The notes under the pieces: generated by a model
Told to the model about the DNA's origin: nothing
The model's database searches: none
The model's input: the letters and a program-made list of their open reading frames with translations, nothing else
Program-made: the position numbers and the translations under genes
NCBI RefSeq assembly: GCF_014190805.1
Contig: NZ_JACHVQ010000004.1
Coordinates: 62,001-126,000 of the forward strand
DNA: 64,000 nucleotides
Reading direction: 5' to 3'
DNA from: Flexivirga oryzae
Lineage (GTDB): Bacteria; Actinomycetota; Actinomycetes; Actinomycetales; Dermatophilaceae
Shown here: one piece after another, positions 49,534 through 58,378 of the stretch
Layout: each line of letters opens with the position of its first letter
How positions within the stretch are numbered: the stretch's first letter is position 1

Positions 49534-50835
49534 CTACTTGGGCCGCTGGTCCACGATGCGGCGGGCCTTGCCGACCGACCGCTCGATGCCGCCGACCGGG
49601 AGCACGACGATCCGGGCGGACGTGCCGATGCGGTCCTTGATGTCACGTGCCAGGTCCTGTTCGACCTGTGCCCACCGTTCCTGCGGGAAGCCTTCTGCGG
49701 CTTCGACGTTCACCGTCAGCTCGTCCAACCGGCCGGGCCGGGTCAGCACGCACTGGAAGTATGGCGACAGCCCGTCGTACCGCAGTGCGAGCTCCTCGAT
49801 CTGGGTCGGGAAGACATTGACGCCGCGCACGATCATCAGGTCGTCGCTGCGGCCGGTGATCTTCGCCATCCGCCGGAACGACGGCCGGGATGTGCCGGGC
49901 AACAGACGGGTCAGGTCCCGTGTCCGATAGCGCAACACCGGCATCGCCTGTTTGGACAGCGAGGTGAAGACGAGCTCCCCCTCCTCGCCGTCGCCGACCG
50001 GTTCGCCGGTGACCGGGTCGATGATCTCGGGCAGGAAATGGTCCTCCCAGATGGTGGGGCCGTCCTTGGTGTCGACGCACTCCATCGCGACACCAGGGCC
50101 CATCACCTCCGACAACCCGTAGATGTCGACGGCGTCGATGCCGGCACGTTCCTCGATCTCGGCGCGCATGGCATCGGTCCATGGCTCGGCTCCGAAAACG
50201 CCTATCTGCAGCGGCAACTCGCGCGGGTCGAGGCCCTGGGCGGTCATCTCGTCGAGGATCGACAGGAAGTAGGACGGCGTCACCATGATGGCGCGGGCGC
50301 CGAAGTCCCGCAGCAGCTGGACCTGCTTGGTGGTCTGCCCGCCGGACATCGGGATGACCGTGCAACCGAGCCGTTCGGCGCCGTAGTGCGCACCGAGCCC
50401 GCCGGTGAACAGGCCGTAGCCGTAGGCGACGTGGCAGACGTCGCCCGGCCGGACGCCGGCGGCGCGCAGCGAGCGGGCCACGAGATCGGCCCAGGTGTCG
50501 ACGTCCTGCTGGGTGTAGCCGACGACCGTCGGTGCGCCGGTCGTGCCGCTGCTCGCGTGCACCCGCACCACCTGCGTCCGCGGGACCGCGAACATCCCGA
50601 ACGGATAGTTCTCGCGCAGGTCGGCTTTGCCGGTGAACGGCAGCAGCCGCACGTCGGCGAGCTCGTTGATGTCACTCGGGTGGACACCGATGGAGTCCAG
50701 CGCGTTGCGATAGTGCGGCACGTTGGCGTATGCCGCAGCCACCGTCTCCTGCAGGCGTTTCAGCTGGTGGGTGCGCAGCTCGTCGACCGACCACTTCTCG
50801 GCCGCGTCCAACTCGCCTCGGTCGGCACTCGTCAT
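49534..50835 (-). CDS. paaK: Phenylacetate-CoA ligase
   Basis: A 433-residue adenylate-forming ligase that activates phenylacetate with CoA. The P-loop is VHASSGTTGAPTVVGYT, and the later adenylation motifs are DIYGLSEVMGPGV and YRTRDLTRLLPG. The C-terminal ITGRSDDLMIVRGVNVFPTQIEE is typical of PaaK. It is coupled to paaI by an ATGA overlap. The ring-oxygenase genes (paaABCDE) are not in the window, so the rest of the pathway is elsewhere. Confidence 0.95.
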   Translation of the reverse strand: MTSADRGELDAAEKWSVDELRTHQLKRLQETVAAAYANVPHYRNALDSIGVHPSDINELADVRLLPFTGKADLRENYPFGMFAVPRTQVVRVHASSGTTGAPTVVGYTQQDVDTWADLVARSLRAAGVRPGDVCHVAYGYGLFTGGLGAHYGAERLGCTVIPMSGGQTTKQVQLLRDFGARAIMVTPSYFLSILDEMTAQGLDPRELPLQIGVFGAEPWTDAMRAEIEERAGIDAVDIYGLSEVMGPGVAMECVDTKDGPTIWEDHFLPEIIDPVTGEPVGDGEEGELVFTSLSKQAMPVLRYRTRDLTRLLPGTSRPSFRRMAKITGRSDDLMIVRGVNVFPTQIEELALRYDGLSPYFQCVLTRPGRLDELTVNVEAAEGFPQERWAQVEQDLARDIKDRIGTSARIVVLPVGGIERSVGKARRIVDQRPK

Positions 50836-51269
50836 CGAAGTCTCCTTGATCTGCCACGAAACTCTGCGATCACCGCACCGTCGGACTCCCGACGAACGGT
50901 GACGTCGGTGATGCCGGAGCGGCCGTAGGTGGTGCGTTCGCTCGCGTCTGCCACGAGCACGTCACCGAGCCGGCCCGCCGTCACGAACGAGATGTCGGCG
51001 CCGGACGCGACGGTGGTGTGACCGCCGGCGTTGCACGCGAGGGCGAACGTCGAGTCCGCCAACAGGAAGATGTGCCCGCCGTGTGCGATGTCGTGCCCGT
51101 TGACCTGATGTTCGCCCAAACGCATGCGGGTGCGGGCGAAGCCGAGGCCGTCGTCGCGCACCCCGACGTCGATCAGCTCGATGTCCTGCGCGGCAGAGGC
51201 GCGGTCCTCACGCCACATCGCCCGGACGTGTTCCAGTGTCTCCACGTGGTCCGACTCCGTTCCTGTCAC
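50832..51269 (-). CDS. paaI: Hydroxyphenylacetyl-CoA thioesterase PaaI
   Basis: A 145-residue hotdog-fold thioesterase that salvages CoA from dead-end phenylacetyl-CoA intermediates. NGHDIAHGGHIFLLADSTFALACN is the catalytic-helix motif of the PaaI group. It starts at GTG 51269 and heads an operon with paaK. A perfect palindromic operator lies 49-74 nt upstream. Confidence 0.92.
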   Translation of the reverse strand: MTGTESDHVETLEHVRAMWREDRASAAQDIELIDVGVRDDGLGFARTRMRLGEHQVNGHDIAHGGHIFLLADSTFALACNAGGHTTVASGADISFVTAGRLGDVLVADASERTTYGRSGITDVTVRRESDGAVIAEFRGRSRRLR

Positions 51270-51317
51270 GCGGGCCAGCTTGCCACCACGCAGCCGGCCG
51301 CGCGCCCATTCTGCCAG

Positions 51318-51343
51318 AAATACTGATCGAACGGTCAGTATTT
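51318..51343 (-). promoter_or_regulatory. PaaR-type (TetR) operator upstream of paaI-paaK
   Basis: AAATACTGA (51318-51326) and TCAGTATTT (51335-51343) are perfect 9-bp inverted repeats around TCGAACGG. TetR-family PaaR repressors bind sites of this kind and are released by phenylacetyl-CoA. No paaR gene is nearby. Confidence 0.75.
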
Positions 51344-51486
51344 GTTCACAGGGTGGGACGCTCCGTGGAACCGATCGCTGATTCGGCGAATCCCAGCGTC
51401 GCGGTGGACAATGCCGTGCGGCGCCCGGCAGCAGGGAGCTCGGCGCGCGCCATACCGCTGGTCATCGAGGCAGGAAGCAGGGGGAC

Positions 51487-52383
51487 GTGACGCAACCAGG
51501 CAGGCACCGCGGGGGCGGGGGCTCGAGTCCGCTCGGGGCGGTCGGTATGTCGGCCGCGGGAGTCGTCGCCGGCTTCGTGATCGTGGCCCTCGTCGTCTTC
51601 TTCGGCGTGAAGGTCTTCGGGCACGACGGGAACGACCCGACGGCATCGTCGCCGACCAACTCCCAGGGGGCGAACGGCACGGGCGGCACCGGCGCCGCCG
51701 TCATACCGGTGCCGGACGTGCCGAAGTCGGTCCTCGCGAAACTGCCGAGAGCGACCACCGACGGCAAGGTGTCCAAGGCGCCGATCGACCTCACGTCGGC
51801 CAGCGACGGCCGGACCATCGAGGTGGCGCAGGACATGCCCGCGTTCGCCGAACCGGGCGCCGACCCGATCGCCGTCATACCCGACAAGCAGATCGGCAGC
51901 ACCACGTGGCTGCCGGTGATCCGCACGCAGGCGGGCTGGGCGCAGGTTCGTCTGCCGTCCCGGCCCAACGGCGCGACCGCCTGGATCCCGGAAGCGGGTC
52001 TGGGCCAGGCACGCACGAAATGGGCCGTGACCGTCAAGCTGGACAAGGGGACGATCACGGTCACCCACGACGGGACGTCGAAGGGCACCTGGCCGATTGG
52101 CCAGGGCAAGCCGTCGACGCCCACCCCCGTCGGTCAGACGTTCCTGCTCAGCGGATTCGTCGACCCGGAGCAGAACTTCTCACCCGTCATCTACGCGTTG
52201 GGTGCGCACTCGGACACCCTCGACTCGTACGGCGGTGGCCCGGGCACCGTTGCGGTCCATGGCTGGCCGACCGAGGACGGCCGGAACGGGCACGTCTCGC
52301 ACGGTTGCGTCCGCGTCCCCGACGCGGCGCTGAAACTCTTCGCGAAACTGCCCACCGGGACACCTGTCGACATCGTCGCCTGA
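51487..52383 (+). CDS. L,D-transpeptidase (YkuD domain)
   Basis: A 298-residue cell-wall enzyme forming 3-3 peptidoglycan crosslinks. An N-terminal membrane anchor (about 18-42) is followed by a Gly/Thr-rich linker and an SH3-like segment (about 95-170). The YkuD domain is about 178-298. The catalytic motif is HGWPTEDGRNGHVSHGCVRV, with Cys and His in SHGCVR. The GTG start follows GGGGGAC. It is followed by two other exported proteins. Confidence 0.92.
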   Translation: MTQPGRHRGGGGSSPLGAVGMSAAGVVAGFVIVALVVFFGVKVFGHDGNDPTASSPTNSQGANGTGGTGAAVIPVPDVPKSVLAKLPRATTDGKVSKAPIDLTSASDGRTIEVAQDMPAFAEPGADPIAVIPDKQIGSTTWLPVIRTQAGWAQVRLPSRPNGATAWIPEAGLGQARTKWAVTVKLDKGTITVTHDGTSKGTWPIGQGKPSTPTPVGQTFLLSGFVDPEQNFSPVIYALGAHSDTLDSYGGGPGTVAVHGWPTEDGRNGHVSHGCVRVPDAALKLFAKLPTGTPVDIVA

Positions 52384-52548
52384 GCCGGTCGATGGGGGTC
52401 GACGACGGAGGAGAGGGCACTTGTCGCGGGCACTTATTACCGCATTTTCAGTTTTTCGGTAGGGTGTAGCGCGCGCCACACCCGTGTTCCGGTCATCCCT
52501 CACCATCAGACCGCGGACCAAGGCCAAATTAAATGGGAGGAATTTTTG

Positions 52549-54489
52549 ATGAAGCGTCGTCACATCGCGACGGGGGCCGTCGCGTTGACCACGGCTGTCG
52601 CCATGGCAGGAGCAGGTGCCAGTATGGCGCACGCCGCCGGGCAATCGACCGACAACGTGCGGCTGACCAACTCCGGTCGTACCGCCTTGTCGAACCACAC
52701 GAACCTGCACACGCTCGGCAACGCGTCCAGCAGCACCAACATGAGCCTGAGCATCGCAGTTCCGTTGCGTAACCAGGCACTGCTCAACTCGTTGCTCGCC
52801 AAGGGCACCGTCATCTCACCGGCCGAGTACACGCGCCTCTTCGGCGCGTCACAGGCGTCGTTGCACAAGGTCGCGGACTGGGCGAAGAAGCAGGGCCTGA
52901 AAGTCACGTCGACCGACGCGGCGAGCGGATTCGTCGAGGTCTCCGCACCGGTGCGGACCGTCAACAAGGCGTTCTCGCTGACCATGCAGCGCGTCACGCT
53001 GGGCTCCCACACCGGCATGGCTCCGAACGCCGCTCCGCTGGTGCCGAAGTCCTTGGGCATCTCCAGCGTCGTCGGCCTGTCGACCGTCAGCACGCGGTCC
53101 ACCGGTCCGATCAGGAACAACGTGGTCGGCGCTGCCAACGCGGTGTCGATGACGCGCTCGACGCTGAAGTCGGACTCCCCGGTCGGCAAGTCCTCGACCT
53201 CGCTCGGCAAGTCCGCCGTCAAGGCGGCGGCCGCCCAGGGCGGTTGCGCCAAGTACTGGGGCGAGCGGCTGGCAGTGACGGCGAAGAAGTTTGACAACAT
53301 GTCGAACGCGCAGTGTGGTTACACGCCGCAGCAGGCCGTGAAGCTCTACAACGCCGGCAAGGCCGCGAGCGCCAAGACCAACATCGGCATCCTGCTGTGG
53401 TGCTCGGACCCGGACGCGCTGAGCAAGGCCAACGCGATTTCGAACAACTTCTCCTACCCGACGCTGTCCGGCTACCACGACGAGTCGGCGGCCGAGAACC
53501 CGACCTACTGCTCCGACACCGAGGTGTACGGCGAGCAGGACATGGACGTCCAGATCTCGCACTACATGTCACCGAAGTCGTCGATCTACTACTACGGCGC
53601 CTCCGCACCGACCGACTCGGCACTGGTGAGCATCTTCAACAAGGCGGTCACCCAGCACAAGGTGAGCACGATCTCCATGTCGTGGGGCGGTGACGAAGCG
53701 GGCCAGACCACGAGCTTCAAGCAGCAGTTCGACCGCATCGCCGCGCGCGCCTCGGTGACGGGCATCAGCCTGTTCGCCAGCAGCGGCGACATGGGTGACG
53801 GCAGCATCGAGGTCAACCACACGAAGCCGTCCCGCGGCAAGAACCCGAGCTACCCCGCAACCTCGCCGTTCTTCACGGCGGTCGGCGGCACCGCCGTGGG
53901 TGAGAACAGCTCGGGCGGGCGGAAGTTCACCCTCGGCTGGTCGAACACCCTGTGGGACCAGCCGGACGGGACGACCCTGAAGAACGTCACCCGCTACCCG
54001 TTCTGGCAGAACTCCGTGGGTGCCGGCGGCGGCGTCAGCAAGGACTACAGCCAGCCGGCATGGCAGAAGGGTGTCGTCACGGGGTCGACGACGAAGCGGA
54101 CGATCCCGGACGTCAGCGCGGACGCCGACACGGCGACCGGCATCTACCTGACCTTCGACGGACAGAACGCCACGACCAGCGGTGGCACCAGCCAGTCGTC
54201 CCCGCTCGTCGCTGCCCTGGTTGCCTCGTCCAAGAAGCTCACCGGCCGCAACATCGGCAACGCGGCGCCGTACTTCTACAAGCTGAAGGGCACCGCGAAC
54301 ATCAGGGACGTCAAGCCGACCTCCACCACGTATGGCGCGTGGCTGGGTCAGCTCAACGCTGCGCCGCACGACAACATCCTGGAGGGCCTGCAGGAGCCGG
54401 CCGACTCCTTGCGTGTCAAGAGCGGCTGGGACAACGTCACCGGTCTCGGCGAGCCGACCGGCAGCTTCCTGACCGCGTTCGGCAAGTGA
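52549..54489 (+). CDS. S53 family (sedolisin) serine-carboxyl peptidase
   Basis: A 646-residue secreted peptidase precursor. A signal peptide ending near SMAHAAG precedes a pro-kumamolisin activation domain (about 60-190, LSIAVPLRNQALLNSLLAKG). The catalytic domain holds the Glu/Asp pair in YGEQDMDVQISHY, an oxyanion Asp in FASSGDMGDGS, and the Ser in SGGTSQSSPLVAAL. A calcium-site DNVTGLGEPTG is near the end. Such enzymes usually work at acid pH. GGGAGG lies 8 nt before ATG 52549. A strong terminator follows. Confidence 0.93.
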   Translation: MKRRHIATGAVALTTAVAMAGAGASMAHAAGQSTDNVRLTNSGRTALSNHTNLHTLGNASSSTNMSLSIAVPLRNQALLNSLLAKGTVISPAEYTRLFGASQASLHKVADWAKKQGLKVTSTDAASGFVEVSAPVRTVNKAFSLTMQRVTLGSHTGMAPNAAPLVPKSLGISSVVGLSTVSTRSTGPIRNNVVGAANAVSMTRSTLKSDSPVGKSSTSLGKSAVKAAAAQGGCAKYWGERLAVTAKKFDNMSNAQCGYTPQQAVKLYNAGKAASAKTNIGILLWCSDPDALSKANAISNNFSYPTLSGYHDESAAENPTYCSDTEVYGEQDMDVQISHYMSPKSSIYYYGASAPTDSALVSIFNKAVTQHKVSTISMSWGGDEAGQTTSFKQQFDRIAARASVTGISLFASSGDMGDGSIEVNHTKPSRGKNPSYPATSPFFTAVGGTAVGENSSGGRKFTLGWSNTLWDQPDGTTLKNVTRYPFWQNSVGAGGGVSKDYSQPAWQKGVVTGSTTKRTIPDVSADADTATGIYLTFDGQNATTSGGTSQSSPLVAALVASSKKLTGRNIGNAAPYFYKLKGTANIRDVKPTSTTYGAWLGQLNAAPHDNILEGLQEPADSLRVKSGWDNVTGLGEPTGSFLTAFGK

Positions 54490-54512
54490 CGCTCGCTGCG
54501 AGCTAGCTCCAT

Positions 54513-54553
54513 CGGTGGTGCGTGCCGTGCGGCATGCACGGCACGCACCACCG
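54513..54553 (+). terminator. Strong hairpin terminator after the S53 peptidase
   Basis: CGGTGGTGCGTGCCGTGC and GCACGGCACGCACCACCG form a perfect 18-bp stem with a GGCAT loop, 24 nt after the stop codon. Confidence 0.88.
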
Positions 54554-54593
54554 CCCAGAACTTAAGTTGAGACAAATGAAGGGGAGCAAGACC

Positions 54594-55331
54594 ATGAAAC
54601 GCAATACTGCGTTGTTCGGGGCTTCGCTGGTGGCCGGCCTGGCCGCAGCCTCCGGGCTGATTGCGACAAGCACCTCGAGCTCGGCGGCCGGTAGCACGCT
54701 CTACGGCGTGGCCTGGGCCGACGGGACCAGCGGCCAGTCGTCCGGGTGGACCACCGGGTCCTATGCGGACCCGTACGGAGTCGAGTTCGCCGGCTCCGCG
54801 TCTGCGGGCAGCGGCTCGTTCAAGCTCGACGCCGGCGGTTCCACCGTCAGCGTCACGACGACCTGTGTCGCCGGCAAGCCGAGCGTCACCGTGTCCGGTG
54901 GCGGCGCCGCCGGCACCTACACCGGTGGGTCCACCACGCTGGCCAAGTTCACCGGCCTGTCGACCGCCCAGGGTTCGGTGACCTTCGCGACCCAGACCGT
55001 CGGTGGTCACGCCGTGGGTGCCTACATCAACCTGGCGCCCGGACTCGCGGGCACCTGGGTCGCCCTGACCGGTGCCGACTGCGCCGCTGCGCCGACGAGC
55101 AGCACGACCTCGTCGACGACCAGCTCGAGCACGACGCCGCCTCCGACGTCGAGCAGCACGACGCCGCCTCCGACGTCGAGCAGCACCACCGCGCCGCCGA
55201 CGTCAACGACGTCGACGACGCCGCCTCCGACGTCGAGCAGCACCACGACGCCGCCTCCGACGACGCCGCCTCCCACCACGGAGCCGCCGACGCCGACCCC
55301 GACGACGACGACCCTGCCGGTCACCGGCTGA
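54594..55331 (+). CDS. Secreted Thr/Ser/Pro-rich surface protein ending in LPVTG
   Basis: A 245-residue exported protein. A signal peptide (cleavage near SSSAAG) precedes a globular Gly/Ser-rich beta domain (about 35-165) with one probable Cys pair. A roughly 75-residue stalk of TSSSTTPPP-type repeats ends the protein, and its last five residues are LPVTG. That is a sortase recognition sequence, but the usual hydrophobic helix and basic tail after it are missing because a TGA follows directly. ATG 54594 has GGGGAG upstream. No homologue of the globular part was recognised. Confidence 0.75.
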   Translation: MKRNTALFGASLVAGLAAASGLIATSTSSSAAGSTLYGVAWADGTSGQSSGWTTGSYADPYGVEFAGSASAGSGSFKLDAGGSTVSVTTTCVAGKPSVTVSGGGAAGTYTGGSTTLAKFTGLSTAQGSVTFATQTVGGHAVGAYINLAPGLAGTWVALTGADCAAAPTSSTTSSTTSSSTTPPPTSSSTTPPPTSSSTTAPPTSTTSTTPPPTSSSTTTPPPTTPPPTTEPPTPTPTTTTLPVTG

Positions 55332-55354
55332 CGCACGTCGCTTCGACCTGGGTA

Positions 55355-55394
55355 ACAGTGCCCCCGTCCGCCGTCCGGCGGATGGGGGCACTGT
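55355..55394 (+). terminator. Hairpin terminator after the LPVTG protein gene
   Basis: ACAGTGCCCCCGTCCGCCG and CGGCGGATGGGGGCACTGT form a long near-perfect stem around a short TCC-containing loop, 23 nt after the stop codon. Confidence 0.82.
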
Positions 55395-55412
55395 GTTCTG
55401 GCGGGTGCGAGC

Positions 55413-55494
55413 AGTCGAACGATCGAACCCGTGAGACGACGACCGGCTTGGGTCCGGTGCCGGGAGTGGGCCGCGAGGAGTCGAACGATCGAAC
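55413..55494 (+). promoter_or_regulatory. Two direct copies of a palindromic 16-mer upstream of the GNAT-Nudix gene
   Basis: AGTCGAACGATCGAAC occurs at 55413-55428 and again at 55479-55494, 66 bp apart, the second ending 18 nt before the ATG. The core TTCGATCGTTCGA is largely palindromic. It is probably an operator for an unknown repressor, or a small repeat. Confidence 0.5.
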
Positions 55495-55512
55495 TCTGCA
55501 AGGCTTAGGGGT

Positions 55513-56454
55513 ATGACGCAGCCGCTCGCACCGACCTTGCGCGACGGCCGGGCACTGCAGCGGCTGACCGGACCGGATGTGCCCGAGCAGCTCGGTGCGG
55601 ACGTGCCGTCCTGGGTGCGCGACGACCAGGTGCTGGCCTTCGCGATCGAGGAGGACGGTGTCCGGGCGGGATTCGTCGCGTTGCGGCTGCCGGACCACCG
55701 CGACGGTGCCGGCCAGCTCGCCTGGCAGCTCCGGCCCGAGTTCCGCGGGCACGGCCTGGCCGGTGCCGCGCTCCGGGCGATCATCGAGCACGCGTTCGAC
55801 AACCTGGCGCTGCGCCGGGTGGAGGCGTTCGTGGACCGGCGCAATCGTCCGGCGTTCCGGACCGCAGCGGCCGCGGGACTGCGCGTGGAGGGTGTGCTGC
55901 GGGGGTACCGGGAAGGAGTCGACGCCGCCGTGCTCGGCCGGCTCTCGACCGATGCGGTCCCGGGCACCCGGGACGCCTTCACCGCCTGGCTGAACAGCTC
56001 GCTACCGACCAAGCGGGCGATCGGCCAGGCGCTGGTGCGGGACGAGTCCGGCCGCATGCTGGTGTGCGAGTTGGTCTACAAGAAGCCGTGGGACCTGCCG
56101 GGCGGGGTGGTGGACCCGCTGGAGTCACCGGCCCACGCCGTCGTGCGCGAACTGCGCGAGGAGCTCGGGGTGAGCGCCCGGGTCCGCGCGCTGGCAGCGG
56201 TGAGTTGGTTACCCGCCTGGCGCGGCTGGGACGATGCCACGCTGTTCCTCTTCGACGTGGCGGTGCCGCCGGAGGAGCTGTCCGCCATACGCCTGCAGCC
56301 CCGGGAGATTCGGGCCGTGCACTGGTGTGATCCCGCCGAGCTCGCGCAGCACGCCGCCGACTACACCGTGCGGGTCGCCGAGCGGGCGCTGTCCGCGCTC
56401 GACGCCGGCACGGCCCCGATCTACCTCGAGGACGGCCGCCCACCCCGCTGGTGA
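55513..56454 (+). CDS. Fusion of a GNAT acetyltransferase and a Nudix hydrolase
   Basis: A 313-residue two-domain protein. Residues 1-150 are a GNAT domain of the RimJ/RimL type, with LRPEFRGHGLAGAALRAIIEHAF as the acetyl-CoA loop and VEAFVDRRNRPAFRTAAAAG as the final motif. Residues 165-300 are a Nudix domain whose box GGVVDPLESPAHAVVRELREELGV matches GX5EX7REUXEEXGU exactly. The two activities together suggest processing of a nucleotide-linked or modified-amine substrate, which is unknown. Two palindromic repeats lie upstream. Confidence 0.85.
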   Translation: MTQPLAPTLRDGRALQRLTGPDVPEQLGADVPSWVRDDQVLAFAIEEDGVRAGFVALRLPDHRDGAGQLAWQLRPEFRGHGLAGAALRAIIEHAFDNLALRRVEAFVDRRNRPAFRTAAAAGLRVEGVLRGYREGVDAAVLGRLSTDAVPGTRDAFTAWLNSSLPTKRAIGQALVRDESGRMLVCELVYKKPWDLPGGVVDPLESPAHAVVRELREELGVSARVRALAAVSWLPAWRGWDDATLFLFDVAVPPEELSAIRLQPREIRAVHWCDPAELAQHAADYTVRVAERALSALDAGTAPIYLEDGRPPRW

Positions 56455-56556
56455 TCGAGCGGCATACCTGTGCATTGACCGGCATACGGATTCCGGGCGA
56501 ATCGGTACGCCGCTGATTCCAGGGGTATGCCGGTCAATCAATTCAATGCTGCTCGA
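56454..56556. terminator. Nested double hairpin (element D)
   Basis: The inner arms ATTGACCGGCATAC (56474-56487) and GTATGCCGGTCAAT (56525-56538) are perfect over 14 bp. The outer arms around TCGAGCGGCAT (from 56454) and ATGCTGCTCGA (to 56556) pair imperfectly and overlap the ends of both convergent genes. The outer left arm carries CGGCATAC again, so alternative pairing is possible. Confidence 0.7.
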
Positions 56557-56938
56557 GCTCGTCCGGGAGCAGCATGTTGATCAGCATGCTCACGAACGAC
56601 ACCACGAGGGCGCCGAGGATCGCCGCCCAGAAGAAGTCGTCGATGTGGAACGACAGCCCCAGTGAGTTGGACAGCCACGACAGGATCTGCAGCATGAACG
56701 CGTTGACGATGAAGGTGAACAACCCGAGCGTCAGGATGATCAGCGGGAACGAGAAGAAGTGCGCGATCGGTTTCACGATCGCGTTGATCACGCCGAAGAT
56801 CGCGGCGACGACGATGATCGTCAACACCTTGGAGCCGGTGGACTTGCTGTCCTGAGCCAGCGTGATGCCTGGCACGACGATCGCGGCGATCCACAGCGCG
56901 ACAGCGTTGATACCGGTCTTGACCAGGAAGTTCTTCAT
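56543..56938 (-). CDS. Phage-holin-family (PF04020-like) four-helix membrane protein
   Basis: A 131-residue protein with four hydrophobic segments (about 8-28, 38-56, 62-83 and 98-124). Conserved features are the NAVALWIAAIVVPGI start and FGVINAIVKPIAHFFSFPL, diagnostic of this widespread bacterial family. Despite its name it is usually chromosomal and not part of a prophage; no phage genes are nearby. Function unknown. Confidence 0.82.
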   Translation of the reverse strand: MKNFLVKTGINAVALWIAAIVVPGITLAQDSKSTGSKVLTIIVVAAIFGVINAIVKPIAHFFSFPLIILTLGLFTFIVNAFMLQILSWLSNSLGLSFHIDDFFWAAILGALVVSFVSMLINMLLPDELEQH

Positions 56939-57013
56939 GACACCAGCTTGTCATGCCGTCGTCCGGCAGCCGCCCGGAACGCGCCCGGCAGTGGGGTCCT
57001 AAGCTGCGGAACT

Positions 57014-58111
57014 ATGACTGACGCCACACCGGGGACCGTCCGACTGCGAGAGACCCTCGAGTCCATCCCCCGTTACGTCGCGGGCAAGCCGGCAACCGAG
57101 CAGCCCGGGCGGACGACCTACAAGATCAGCAGCAACGAGAACCCCTACCCGCCCCTCCCGTCCGTGCTGGACGTGGTGCGGGAGGCGATGCAGACGATGA
57201 ACCGCTACCCGGACATAGGCACGGTCGCGCTGCGGGAGGCGATCGCCGACCGCTTCGACGTCGACCCCGACCAGGTGGCGACCGGCACCGGCAGCGTCGG
57301 GCTGCTCGGCACGCTGTTGCAGATCACCAGCGGCCCCGGCGACGAGGTCGTCCACGCCTGGCGGTCCTTCGAGGCCTACCCGATCGTGGTGGGGCTCTCC
57401 GGCGCGACCGGGGTGCCGGTGCCGCTGACCGGTGACGCCCGGCACGATCTGTCGGCGATGGCCGACGCGGTCACCGACCGCACGCGGCTGATCATCGTGT
57501 GTACGCCGAACAACCCGACCGGTCCCGCGGTCCGGCAGGACGAGCTCGAGGCGTTCCTCGCCCGGGTGCCGTCCGACGTGCTGGTCGTGATCGACGAGGC
57601 CTACCTGGAGTTCAACCGGGATCCGGAGGCTGCCGACGCCCTGGCCGTATGGCGCTCGCGGCCCAACGTCGCGGTGCTGCGCACCTTCTCCAAGGCCTAC
57701 GGCCTGGCCGGGCTGCGCGTCGGCTACTGCATCGCGCACGAGCAGGTCGCCTCTGCGCTGCGCACCGCCGCCGTGCCGTTCGGGGTGTCCCATGTTGCGC
57801 AGCAGGCGGCGATCGCGAGTCTGGCGGCATACGACGAACTCGACGAGCGGGTCCGGGCGCTGGTCGCCGAACGCGACCGGTTGCTGATCGGGCTGCGGGA
57901 CCTGGGCTTCGAGGTGCCGGACACCCAGGCCAACTTCGTCTGGCTGCCGCTCGGTGACCGGACGCCGGAGTTCGCCGCCGCTGCCGAGGCGGCCGGCGTC
58001 GTGGTGCGCCCGTTCGCGGGTGACGGTGTGCGGTGCAGCGTCGGCGAGGTCGAGGCCACCGACCGGCTGCTCGAGGTTGCGCACAGCTGGTCGGGTGCCG
58101 GCGGAGCGTAG
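57014..58111 (+). CDS. Histidinol-phosphate/aromatic amino-acid aminotransferase
   Basis: A 365-residue fold-type I PLP aminotransferase of the HisC family. ISSNENPYPPLPSV is the substrate-binding N-terminal segment, CTPNNPTGPAV and VIDEAYLEF are PLP-contacting, and the lysine is in FSKAYGLAGLRVGY. HisC and the phenylalanine-type Pat are hard to separate. Because no his genes are nearby and an oxoacid dehydrogenase operon follows, Pat is a real possibility. ATG 57014 lies 8 nt after TAAGCT. Confidence 0.88.
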   Translation: MTDATPGTVRLRETLESIPRYVAGKPATEQPGRTTYKISSNENPYPPLPSVLDVVREAMQTMNRYPDIGTVALREAIADRFDVDPDQVATGTGSVGLLGTLLQITSGPGDEVVHAWRSFEAYPIVVGLSGATGVPVPLTGDARHDLSAMADAVTDRTRLIIVCTPNNPTGPAVRQDELEAFLARVPSDVLVVIDEAYLEFNRDPEAADALAVWRSRPNVAVLRTFSKAYGLAGLRVGYCIAHEQVASALRTAAVPFGVSHVAQQAAIASLAAYDELDERVRALVAERDRLLIGLRDLGFEVPDTQANFVWLPLGDRTPEFAAAAEAAGVVVRPFAGDGVRCSVGEVEATDRLLEVAHSWSGAGGA

Positions 58112-58127
58112 CGGCGGAGCGGTGGCC

Positions 58128-58220
58128 GAGCTTGTCGAGGTCACCGGTTGTCGTTTCGACGAGCTCAACGGACTCGAGGTGTCTTGAGTGGCCCGGAGCC
58201 TGCGGAGGGCGTATCGAAGG
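58128..58220. repeat. Interspersed REP-like element
   Basis: GAGCTTGTCGAGG, GTTTCGACGAGCTCAACGG and GGCGTATCGAAGG within 58128-58220 have the form of the short palindromic repeats scattered through Micrococcales genomes. It lies in the 267-bp gap before the dehydrogenase operon; no gene is seen in that gap. Confidence 0.5.
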
Positions 58221-58378
58221 GTAACCTTCCCGCGTAAGGCAATGTGAGCCGCGTCATACAACTGCACCCACTGTTGCGAGAGGTATGACGAGCCGGCTCG
58301 GCACCGCTCGGAGACCCCGCTGCGGTGCACGACAGGCCACGGCTCACCCAGCCCGCGGCCGCCCGAGAAGGAGAGCAC

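Noticed and set aside
55080..55330. Tandem CCGACGTCGAGCAGCAC-type repeats as an independent DNA element
   Set aside because: They are in frame and encode the Thr/Ser/Pro stalk of the LPVTG protein.
56543..56938. Prophage signal from a holin-family gene
   Set aside because: This membrane family is widespread on chromosomes, and no other phage gene is in the window.
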